DNA of 64,000 bases, taken from NCBI GenBank assembly GCA_965153455.1, contig OZ234493.1, positions 12,452,213-12,516,212 on the forward strand. Direction: 5' to 3'. The stretch's first letter is position 1, and each line of letters opens with the position of its first letter. Positions 50,690-61,748 of the stretch are shown here, one piece after another. The stretch comes from Sphagnum compactum (lineage: Eukaryota > Bryophyta > Sphagnopsida > Sphagnales). Below the pieces are notes generated by a model that ran no database searches, was not told the DNA's origin, and saw only the letters and a program-made list of their open reading frames with translations. Made by a program: the position numbers and the translations under genes.

Positions 50690-53600
50690 TTAGGGTTCCT
50701 GATTGTGCACACGACTGTGGAGCTCCAACGTCTCCAGATGAGAAGGGTCCATTGACAGAGCAGCACGGCAATCACGCCGTGCACCAACAAAGTCCTCGTT
50801 ACATTCATGAAAGGCAGCACGGAGGTGAAGCAGTTGCAGGTCAGCTTTGAATGCTATTGCCTTGCTCAGTTCCATGATAGCTTCTCGCTCTTTGTGGGCA
50901 TCCATCAACACTGAAAATCCACAATTTGCAACATTGAACTTGCAGAGACAAAGATGCCAATAGTATCAAAGCACTAGTAATGGGATCAGTCAAGGGAGAG
51001 GAAAATAGCTTTGCAGTCTAGATAGTATTACAACTTTAGGGGGAGTTGTCAATTTCTGCAGGAAAACTATGGGAGTTAACAGTGCATACAATCATGTTCT
51101 CCTCTACATAAGGACTCAAAAGAATGGGTAAAGATGCTTGCCTGCAGCCCGATACCTATAAGGGTAGGTGCGAAGTGGATCCAGCTGAGTGACCATGCTT
51201 AGGTCTACCATTGTCATCTCACGTTCACAATATTCAGAGCGCTTTTCATATGCAGAAGCATTGTTGCGAGCTTTTTCAATAAGCCTGGTCATTTCTTCAT
51301 GGGCAGACTTCCTATCACCTTGTAAGGCATACACACGAGCAAGCCCTTGATGAGCACGTGTGTGGCGAATCTTTAGTGCACTAACATAGCAGTCTGCTGC
51401 AAGTTCAAACTTGCCACAATCTACGTAGACACTCCCCAGGTTATTCAATGCCTGCACAACAAAAAAAACTTCCTTAAGAAGGCACATTTCTCCATATCTG
51501 CTTATTCGTAGTCATGAAAAGAATAAATGCTCCTGCGTCTATCTCACCAGAAATACACTAACCTGTCCTTTGCGAAGTCCGTCAGATGGGCACTTCAGAG
51601 CCTCCTCTAGCAGCTCCACTACCTTGTCAGAAGAAGTAGGATCCAAACTAGTGTCTGCCAATGCATATGCCTTCAAAAAAAATGCTTCGAATGACCTGTG
51701 AATGCATATAGATTCCTCTGCCTTTTGCAAGGCCTCCTCACGATGGCCACTATCATATAGGATCCACCCTTCATAGACTAATCGTTCATACTCAGAAGAG
51801 GCATGTTCACGTGCCAACCTCAAACTACGCATAGCTGCCTTAGGACAATTTAACCTGGACAACCACATTTTCTCAACCAGTAAATTGTCAAAGTTCTCCA
51901 TTTAACCCTGCCAGAATTTAAAGACCAGAACTACAACAACAATACCATCAGCACATCCACCAGTCTAAAATAACTTTGAAGCCTGTGCCACAAAGTGACT
52001 ATGCACACTCTCAGCTAAGCAAGTTATTTATAGTCAACTTGACATCCCTGCCTTTCAGATGCTGGTCAGAATTTCAAGAGTGTGTTAAGAGGGATAACTT
52101 ACCTAAGAAGAAGAAGGGATTGACGAAAGAACAGCAGACCCTTGCCTGGATCTGATTCTAGCATTTGATGTACCACTGCCAGAGAACCAATATCATCAAC
52201 AGATGACCACCTGTCATAGAGTTGCATCCAACAATCTGCTTTTGTCCATTGTTCCACATGTTGACTCAATAATCTAAGCAGTTGCCATGCACCAACACGG
52301 CCACCAAACATCATGTACTTTGGATTAAGTGTCAGCAGCGCACGGACATCCCTAATGGCACCTTCATACTCTTGAAGTGCAAGACAAAAATATGCTCTGA
52401 GCTCCAAGCAATCAGGAGTGACCTTAAATCCCAATATACGATTGATCTCATTGACTGCTGCCTGAACCTTCTGCTCATCCATCAGTGCTGCTGCTCGATA
52501 TTGATATGGGTAGATCAAAGTTGGGTCCAGCTCTGTTGCTTTGTTCAAGTCTACAATCTTTTTGTTTCCATCACAGTAAAGGGACCTTTCTTGGAACATC
52601 CAACCAGCAGGAGTAAGGAGATAGTCAGAGATGATTCTACTGGCCTCCTCATAGGAAGTTGCCTTAAGCCCCTGCTTATGCTTGGCTCGAAGTACACCAG
52701 CTGAAGAATACACATGTCCTTCCTTAACAGCAGCTTCAAACAGGCCCTGTGCCTCAACATACTGCTCTTTTGCAAGCATTATGCAACCAAGCTGGTGCAC
52801 GGCCAAAGCTTTCTGCCTGCGAGAGGTAGCATAGTCTTGTTGCCCCTCAAGAAATGCAACTGTAAGGGCTGACTTCTTATCCTCTTCCAAACTAACTTGG
52901 CTCAAAAGAGAATACAGAGCAAAAGACGAATGGCCAACAGCTTCAAATTTTGCCCTCCCTTCAGGTGCACATAGCATATTGGTAATATGTGGCATTGACC
53001 AGAGTGAATTTGGGAGCTCTCGCAAGAATACCTTTAAGCAGTAAGCCACAAGGGCTTGAGCACTTTCCTCCAAGCCATAATCAAGAAATGTTGCAACATC
53101 TTGTGCATTTCGGACCAAGGCAGTCAGGCCTTCATCACATGCATCCTTCAACTTCTCACAGCAGAATCTGTTTGAGAATGACAAAATTTCGAGAAGCATA
53201 TCTGGGGAAAGATGCCCCAACCTGCCAGTTTTACTGAACCTATCAATTGCCCTCATAGCAACTGCTGTGATCCCATTCTCTGAAAACTCTATATCAGCAA
53301 TCTGGGACTCTGAAAACCCACCATTTAGCATAGCAAAGAAAGGAATGGAAAGGGCAGCCATTTTCTGTCGGTTGCAATGCACTATATCTCCATCAATGTG
53401 GAATGATATGTCATTTGAGACACTGCTACTAACAGGTGCAGAACCAGGAATGCTGGAACTCAGATCTGTCGTCGAGCTGTGACAGGAACAAGGATCTGAG
53501 GGCAGGTGGGGTGCAAAGCCAGGTGCCATGGCAGAGTCCAGACATTCCAGCTTCCTGCCACTGCAATAGGTTGATGAGCCATCATTCAGATCTTCATCCC

Positions 53601-54377
53601 TTTTCTCATGCCTTAACCATGCTGCATATACAAGCTTCTCATGCACAGTAACAGCAAACTGTCGTGCAGACCGCAAGCTCCGTCTCACAAGCTTCATCTC
53701 ACTTAGTCCCCTGAAAACAAATGACTGCTCTAGATACAATGGTGACTTCTCCTCCTGGCTAGCTAACTCCAGCTGCTCATGAATGCAAGCTAGGGTTGTC
53801 ACATAGTCAAGCGGCTTGAAGTAAGGCTCCAGGGCAGGATCAACAAGTTTTGACACAGAACTGCTGCATTCATAAGTGACAAAACCCACTTCATTAGACA
53901 TGACTCAAACCCACACTCACTTTCCAACAATAGCAGCAGAACTAAAGCATTTTGAGCATACCCAAATGGATGCTCAGGTGGATTCCACAAGCTTTGAAAC
54001 ATGTCCAGATGAATTTTGAGGTTCCTGGATCAGTAGTGCTTCTTTTGCTTTATACCTGCATTTTTTGTGGCATTTTCCCATCGTTGTTGCACAGCTCATT
54101 TTCTTAGTGCAACATGCTATAACATGCCATCAACGTGGGTATGGAAAGAAAAAATGAACCTGGAAGATGGAGCAGGCTCTGTTACCGCTGACCTGCCTTT
54201 ACGATGCTCCGCCTGTAAGGAAGGAGGAGGACTAGTCTCCTCCTCCTCCATGGCACTGACATCATGCACTTGACTGTCTCCTTTGCCTCCTCCTCCTCCA
54301 TCAGTTAGTCTTAGGCTTCTCATCTTCACCGGAGGAGGAAACCCTAGCTCACAGATCAAGCTTTTCTTCTGTTGCAT
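50690..54377 (-). CDS. ETO1-like: ETO1/EOL-type BTB-TPR ethylene-biosynthesis regulator
   Basis: Five exons, minus strand: 54377-54193, 53863-52103, 51854-51563, 51451-51142 and 50910-50690. Phases agree and give 922 residues, or 904 if translation starts at the Met in 54323. The first exon (MRSLRLTDGGGGGKG) matches the ETO1 N-terminus (MRSLKLAEG type). The BTB domain is at about residues 213-310 (DISFHIDGDIVHCNRQKMAA ... LLEILSFSNRFCCEKLKDAC). TPR repeats follow to the C-terminus (WTKADCWMQLYDRWSSVDDI, YEGWILYDSGHREEALQKAE, LNNLGSVYVDCGKFELAADC, ASAYEKRSEYCEREM). Known family role: cytosolic adaptor linking CUL3 ubiquitin ligase to type-2 ACC synthases, which limits ethylene production. Outside seed plants the ethylene link is less certain. 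The last intron has a GC donor (GCAG|GCAAGC ... TTTTCAG). No coding defect is seen. Confidence 0.93.
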
Positions 54378-55300
54378 CTACTGCCTCGAAACACAAAAGC
54401 AGGATCAACGACCTCCTCCTGCTCGTATTCCATTGTCATAGCAAACTTGCACGGCCACCGCTAGACGGCATGTTGCCTCAGCGCGAGTTTCGGACAGTCC
54501 CTTTTCTTCCAAAACTGCACTAAAAACATCCTTGACACGACAATACGACAATGCGAGACGGGTTCCAACCTCTAGACAGCAATCTTGCAAGCTCCTCGCA
54601 AGATAAGGTGCTGCACCGTCGAGCTGCTGAAATCATTCTAAACCGCAGCATAACTGACACAATTGCTGTAAAAAATTATTACCCCTCCCCCCCCCCCTTC
54701 ACAGCGGTCTGCAGCTTCATCTTCTGGAAAACCCTCGAAAGCAGGTTACAGATACGCGGTGCGATAGGGCGGCTATTACGCCAGAACAGAACACAAAAGA
54801 AACACACAAGTCCTTCAAAAAGCATCAAGATGCCGCTGCTTCTTCTCTCTCTTGCAACAAAAACAAGAACAAGAAAGAGACACCGCAGCGAGGAGATCGA
54901 TGACGGCTTTTCATCTGTAGCTCTTGGACATATCGAAAGAAGCAAGTCGGTGAGCTGACACTTGAAACCATGCAAATGCGATCGACCTCAACCATTCCTG
55001 ACGAGCAGCAAAACAAAACCAAAACCAAAAAAACAAAAAAAATCAAGATAGCTTGATAGTCCCCGGAAATTTTTTTTAAAAAATAATTTTAAAATAATAT
55101 CCAGCAACACGAGTCAGTATTTTATTTTTTCGTGTGATGATAAGTGTAATGAAGTAGTGAGCTCAGATGGAAAAAGAATCGAAAGAGAAAGCGCACACAT
55201 CGCGCCGGCGACAGTTCACCAAACACCCGTCCCCTCGTCGTCTTCTTCCTCCTCCTCCTCGTCTTCTTCTTCCTCCTCGCCTCTACAGGTTCTTATTTTA
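54378..55300. other. Shared upstream region of the ETO1-like gene
   Basis: GC-rich for this window up to about 55000, with small open frames on both strands. It likely contains the ETO1-like leader and promoter; minus-strand frames such as 54590-54405 could be upstream ORFs. No conserved protein is seen. Confidence 0.4.
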
Positions 55301-55301
55301 C

Positions 55302-55822
55302 TCAGGTTCCTCTCTTTATGATCTCAATGGACAGGATCTCCATTTGTTTCCGAATCCGACGGTAATCCTCCCCTCGTCTTTTTCTTTTTCGTCGTCTTCT
55401 TCGTCCTCGCCTCCACACGTTCTTCTGTTACTCAGGTTCCTCTCTTTATGATTTCAATGGACAGGATCTCCATCTGTTTCCGAATCCGACGGTAATCCTC
55501 CACTCGTCGTCTTATTCGTTCTCGCCTCTTCACATCCTTCTTTTACTCAGGTCCCTCTCTTTATGATTTCAACGGCCAGGATCTTCTTCATCTGTTTCCC
55601 AATCCGACGGTGTCCGGCCCTCGTCTTCTTTGTGTAATTCTTCGTCCTCTCAAGCAGTCTCTTTCTTTTACTCAAGTTTCTCTCTTTACGATTTCCATGG
55701 GCAAGATCTTCATCTGTCTTTCCGCTCTGGTGTACGTGTGTCCTTTTCTTCTACTCAAGTTCCTCTCTCTTTTTGACGGTTTCAACGGGCATGATCTTCA
55801 ACTGTTTCCCAATCCGACGGTT
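55302..55822 (+). repeat. Five-unit tandem repeat with coding-like variation
   Basis: Units begin with TACTCAGGTTCCTCTCTTTA or close variants (core CTCAG/CTCAAG at 55301, 55431, 55546, 55671 and 55754). In one plus-strand frame each reads Y-D-[FL]-[NH]-G-[QH]-D-L-H-L-F-P-N-P-T-V or similar (55317-55364, 55447-55494, 55562-55612, 55687-, 55775-55822). Differences lie mostly in third codon positions. Each unit is bounded by an acceptor-like TTTACTCAG; units 1 and 2 also have a donor-like CG|GTAATCC. No complete gene could be built and no domain is recognised. Confidence 0.7.
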
Positions 55823-55829
55823 TCACTTC

Positions 55830-58800
55830 CGACACGCCTCATCTTTTGGTTCGGGTTCGTCATCTTTTCGCTCACCTGGCCGGTAGCCCTGGCACCCTCT
55901 GTGTGCAGTAAATTGCAAGTAAGTAGGTAGCGTGCTGTAAAGAAATTTTGGGAAAGATGGTATGATAAGTAGAAGATGGTGGTCAGTTTTCCTTCCTGCA
56001 CGTGCCCCCTCAGGCTTGACCCCATTCCAAAATAAAATTAAAAATAAATAGACAAGTTAATTGATTTTTTAATAAAAATAATTAATTACCACTTGGTAAC
56101 ATGGTTTTTTTTTTTTTCCCCCCCTTCAAATTTATATATAAAAAATTAGGCTATTTTCCCCCCATAAATTTAGAAAAAATTAGTCGAATTTACAGTAGAA
56201 AATTGAAAAAATTATCATAGCTCATAAAATTACAAAATCAAAGAAGTGGTTTGATCAAGAGTGAAACATAACTTAGAGTGTTTTTTTTGGGGGTTTACAA
56301 TTAGGGTTTAGGGTTTACCCAAGATTGTGCACATTGGAAATTGTTCTTGGTTGTTTTAGTTTTTAATGTTGGACAATTATCATTATTCTTATTTTTTTTC
56401 ACATTTTCAAAGTGAAGCTTCAATTAAAATTAATTTTTTTATTGGAATATTAAAGTACATTCAATAAATCCAAACTTCTTTTATTAGTCACAAAGTTTAA
56501 GTCTCCCTCATTTGATGAAAATTATAATTTATCCATCCGTGGGAATAAATGATTGTATTCCTTTCATTGTCTTTCAAACCTTCAAGGAAAAAGGGTTGTC
56601 ATGTGTTTTTTCTTCTTGATCGAGTACTAAAATTAAATTTTAAAATGCATACCATGTATCAAAATTAGATGCAATAAATTTATAATTAAATTTATGGTTG
56701 TTAAATATGTGTATATTATAAAAATTAATTATAATAGCACAAGAAAAAAAATCCCTCAAAAAATACCCCCCAAAAATACATTGCTTGCCATAAATAGTGT
56801 AGACTTTCAACATTTAATGTCCTTCCCCTTGGAAGTTATTTACAATTTAAAATGTGCATATCATGTTATGATTGACATGGATAAAATAATTAATATGATG
56901 AATATCATCATGCAAAAATCATGATTAAGGATACATGCATATAAATATGTTGGGGATTGTCTTTCAAATATTATTGCAATTCCCAATATCAAACGTAGTT
57001 TGAGTTGAATATAGACTTTACCATTAATTTTTGTTAAACAACTCACTTAATCAATTTCTCATTTTCACATCATTTACATGGGCTTTGTAGTTTTGTACGA
57101 GAATGCATTTTTAAAAACTATGGTTCCACATTCGATGAAAGATGAAAAATAGTTGAACCATAAGTTGAAACTTTGAACAAAATTCAAAAATGTTGTTACT
57201 ATAATCAAACTCTTGACACATAGTTAAAACCTAATGTGATGCATGGATGTTTTTCATGAACAATATTGTTTTGAAACATGAATGGGATTATCTTTTCTAA
57301 CAAGGTTTTATTATTTTAAAATGTTGCAACCATATATTCATAGGGTATTATATATTTAATCAAGTATTGATTGGCAATCTTAATTTTTTATTTTTCGACC
57401 CTTTAACTTCTGCATCATTTCACACCATGTCAAATAAGAAATTCATAATGTTATTGTTGTCTTGTATTTGATCCCAAGAATGATTATTTCCATCAAATGA
57501 AGGGATGGAAGGAAAGTTGTAGTCTTTTGCCATTTGCACTTAATATTGAAAACCCAATTTGATCTTGCATTTAATTGTGTAAATATATTACCTTGTGAAA
57601 TTATAAGTTTTCAAAACATCATGTAGGAAAAGTGTTTGGTAAGATGTAATAAATCATGTCAATGTTTTGTTTTTGTTTTTTGCTTCTAAAATTGAAGCAG
57701 GTGCTTGTTTAACAATTTACATTGTTTTTAAATACAAAATGAAAATAAACTCAAATAAAAATGAGCAAGGCATGCACTAACTTTATTTATTAAAGTTAAT
57801 GACAACATCAAGGAAAAACACATTGTGATAGAATGTTTATGATATCCCCATCTATTCACAAATAAATGGACACTTGAAATACACGTTAGATAATTTTTGA
57901 AATGTGAAAACTTTTATTATGTCCATATGTATTGAATGTAATGGTTCATCCTTAATAAATTATGATAATATAATTATTCATTTAGCCCTAATGAACTAAT
58001 AGGTGAAAAAAGAAAGTTTAGGTAAAATGTTATGCATTAAATATGAATAGGATCCAATGACTATATGATTGACCAAATGACCAAAACTTATTAGACCGTA
58101 ATTTTCATGGACATTTAGTTCATGCCCCATGATTGACCATCCTAAATGGAAAGGTAAAAGAAATAAAAGATGTGTCAAATGAAAAAACAAGTTTCATTTT
58201 CAACTTCATACCTATATCATTTTAATTAATACATAATGAAATAAGATATTATTTGATTGATTTTCATGCAATTGTCATGTTATGATGTATGATTAGGATT
58301 TGTTTAAATCTTAATTTATCATGAATTTGTTTTGGAATAATGCATGCAACATTCAATTTAGCGTATGGGGTAAGTTGAACATGGGTCAAAATTTCTTTTG
58401 GGGTTTTGGTTGGTTTTGTTTTTAACAATTCTGTTTACAACATGGAAGATTTTATTTTGGGGTCTTGGCACTTAGTGATTTTGCTTATAACAATTTTGTT
58501 TGCAACATTCCAACTTGTCAAATTGAAGGATCTACTTATTTTTTGGACCTACTACTTTTATAAGATGCATAGTACCTTTGTATGCTTAATTTTATTTTTT
58601 TGTGTGACTTTCTTCAATAAAATTTATTTTTTGTATTTCCTTTTGGTGTTGTTGTTGTGTGTTTTTTTTTTTGTTGTTTGGAAACTATGACAAAAAGTTT
58701 CAAAATTTTGACAATTTTTTTGAATTTACACCAAAAATATGAAAATTTACAATTTTTTTATAGTCGCCATTGCTTATTCCTAAACTTTTGAATAGGTTGT

Positions 58801-59434
58801 GATTTAACCTCTAATAAAAAATCATAGTAGACAACAAAACTTTCATTCAAAAAAAATAAAAATCATCACATCTGCACTACCTTAGAAAGCTATTGGAGTC
58901 ATGTTGGTTGTTTTCCAAACACAAAAAAAATAAAATCATGTAATTTATAGGGTTGTGGTGAAGATGCTCTTATGTCACAATCTTAATATTTTAGACAAGC
59001 CCATGTGAAAACATCATAATTCATTGCCATTTTGTAATCCAAAATAACATGGTGATAACAAGGGTATTCTACTATTATTTGGGGGGATAAAATCCAATTT
59101 TTACCAACCTAAGTCGAAAGAAAAGGTCCAAGAGGAGAGAGACAAAAGGGACATGGAAGATAATGGACTTCTCGTTGTATATTCATGTTCTATCCAAAAG
59201 CTTTAGAGTTCAATTTATTCTCTTTAGATATGTTTGATTTGCCATAGCCTAATCTTCTTTGATAGAAGAGAGAAAAGAAAATTGAAAAGGTTAAGAAATA
59301 TGGTGAGCTTACCCATTGTAAAGAACGCACAACACTTGGAAAAAATTTGTAGCGTATGTGGAGGGCACCTTATATCTTCTTTGAAATTGTCACACTATGG
59401 CCTTGCCATTTACATTAAAAAGGTACCTTAAGGC
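55830..59434. other. AT-rich intergenic spacer, no gene recognised
   Basis: Long A/T tracts, a short AGGGTTTAGGGTTT telomere-like word near 56302, and AT-biased short frames only. Confidence 0.55.
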
Positions 59435-59436
59435 AA

Positions 59437-59733
59437 AAGAAGAAGAATTATGGAAACTCAAATATTTCACCATGCAAAAATATAATAATCTTCAAAAAAA
59501 AAAATCCTCTAAACGAAACCCAAATCCTTCAAGATATTAGAACTCTATAACTACTAATAATCTCAAGTTTCAACACAAGTCAAAATATCATCATGTTTCA
59601 AAAATCCTCATATAAAAATAGACCTATTATTATTAATAATAATAGTTATGACCTAGAGGCCTATAAAAATCCCTTAAGCTACTAAACACTCTATAATGGA
59701 TCTAAACACAATAATAATACCCTCCTTGCCTCC
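59437..59733. repeat. Direct repeat, copy 1 (about 290 bp)
   Basis: Matches 60301-60554 in the same order: AAGAAGAATTATGGAAACTC, ACCATGCAAAAATATA, CCTTCAAGATATTA, AATCCTCATATAAAAATAG, GGCCTATAAAAATCCCTTAA and AATCTAAACACAAT or its variant. Copies differ by point changes and several indels. Confidence 0.85.
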
Positions 59734-59924
59734 AACAAAATGTCTCCAAAATGGCTCCAACAAATTAAATAGCTGCAAAAATTTCTGACAACAAGTTTGT
59801 TGCTTAATTTGGAAAACAAAGGGTTCCATGGGGGTAGCCTCCAATGGGGTACAACACACTTGATCGATACTTTCAATGGCGGCACTCATGAACAGCCAGT
59901 GCATTAAAACCCGGAATTAAACCC

Positions 59925-60103
59925 CCACCCCCCCCCCCCCCCCAAAGGAAAAAACAAAGAGAGTTTACCCTAAAATCTAAAACCATTTACTCGAAACCCT
60001 AAAATTTAAACTATTGTCCCCACAAGTCATGCCCCCCCCTCCCCCCCCCCCCAAAGAAAAAAAAAAGAGAATTTACCCTAAAATCCAAAACCATTACCCT
60101 AAG
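59925..60103. repeat. Poly-C-headed tandem duplication, offset of about 110 bp
   Basis: Two C runs (59925-59943 and 60032-60052) are each followed by CAAAGRAAAAAA, then AGAGARTTTACCCTAAAATC and AAAACCATT. The unit lies between the two long direct repeats. Confidence 0.8.
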
Positions 60104-60300
60104 GTCAATTTCCACATTCACAAAATAAATATTTATTTATTCTAAAAATTAATAATTTAATTATTATTATTATTATTTCCGCCCAAATCCCCCCTCCCCA
60201 TGATCTACTATAATAGTCATATGAATACTGAAATTATTCAGAGTGTAGCCTATGATAATAAGTATGATGATTTTCAACATGTTAACTTCATATTTTCACC

Positions 60301-60554
60301 AAAAGAAGAATTATGGAAACTCAAATATTTGACCATGCAAAAATATATTAATCTTCCAAAAATCCTCTAAAGGGAGGCAAAATCCTTCAAGATATTATGA
60401 ATCCATAACTAATCTCAAGTTTCAACATGAGCCAAAATATCGTCTTTCAAAAATCCTCATATAAAAATAGGCCTATTATTACCTAGGGGCCTATAAAAAT
60501 CCCTTAAGCTACTATACTCTAGAATGAATCTAAACACAATATCCTTCTTGCCTT
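60301..60554. repeat. Direct repeat, copy 2 (about 250 bp)
   Basis: Partner of 59437-59733, with starts 864 bases apart. With the unrelated interior this could be a small terminal-repeat element or a segmental tandem duplication. I found no primer-binding site and no TG...CA ends. Confidence 0.85.
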
Positions 60555-61748
60555 AGTTGGGCAAGGCCAATAAAATACACACTTGAAAACATGAATAAGG
60601 GAATACACACTTCCTATTCAATTGGCTAATTATAAACAACGAGTGTAGGTAACCCGTGGCTACGCCACTCCAGCCACCCCCAAGAAAAGGAGGGAGCACC
60701 CAAAAAAAACGAAAAAAAAGAAAAGAAAAAAAAACACCTCCCTTCACTCCCCTGCCCAACAAAGGCCATGGTTTTGTTACCCAGGGACATGAGACCGTGG
60801 CCCGGTCCTTCCCCGCCCGTGCCCCCCCTCCCCCCCTTTTGCTGCGCGTTCAAAATTCTTGTACAAACTTCTTTCAGTGCATTCCCGCTGCTTCCCGACG
60901 CAAATTCCAAATGTCAAAAAAGATAATTTGAACTACGTTTTGTTCCCAAATTTCGGAAAGTTTTGAGCAGTTCTGGAAGTAGTTTGGAGCACTTTTTATG
61001 CTGGTGGACACTGCAAATGGAAAAACGCCAGCAGTGAAGATTGTTGGAGAGGTTTTAGTGCAAAAGGAAGGACGAGGTCGATGAGCTGGGCGTTGCAGAT
61101 GAAGATTGTGTATGCGGCAAGTTTAGAGCCCACAATTCTACGGATTTCTTGGTGTTCTTTTTTTTGCTGAATGCTTTTTTGGACACGACGTTCGAAGGGA
61201 AGGTTTTCGAGAAACAAATGTGAACGTGACGACGCTGATGCAGGAGGAAGAAGCAAGCTGGGAGCAGAGAATCGCACCGGGTGATTTTGTCGATGCGGGA
61301 TAGGGAGCTGCAAGGAGAGTCAGAACGAGATGCAGAATAGTCAGGAGTTCCAGGAGAGGTTCAGACGTGGACAGAGAAGCTCCTGGGACCAAGACCAAGC
61401 GTCCGTCTTCCATGCAAACGAAGGGAAATGGAGTTGTTGGAGCCGAAAGCCAAGTCGCATCGTGTACGTTTGTTTCCTCTTGCTCTTTCTTTTCATTTGG
61501 CAAGCAGTTCCCACTGTTCATTCAACATAGGGCACGTGAGATCTGGAAATTCGATCGGTAGCCTGATCGACGTTACGCTTTGGACCTCGATCTGGATTTC
61601 CTCACTCTGGATTTCTTGTGTCTGAGCTCGTAATCTAGCAATTTACAATGCTTTCGTATGGATCGCAAACTGCATGTGAGCGGTTGAAGAGTATCTCTGC
61701 CCTTGAAATCAATGAGAGGAATTAGCTGAGGATTGTTTCCATTTCCAG
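60555..61748. other. Upstream region of the CBS-domain pseudogene
   Basis: 60640-60930 carries A runs and C runs and small frames of no known family. From about 61000 the GC content is gene-like. A plus-strand frame starting at 61367 (KRPSSMQTKGNG) could be the remnant of the N-terminal exon of the CBS-domain gene, since that family has a short basic N-terminus. This is not certain. Confidence 0.4.

Noticed and set aside
53901-53901. Start of the ETO1-like protein at the ATG of the longest open frame
   Set aside because: An in-frame stop lies just upstream. The separate exon at 54377-54193 matches the family N-terminus and fits the splice phase.
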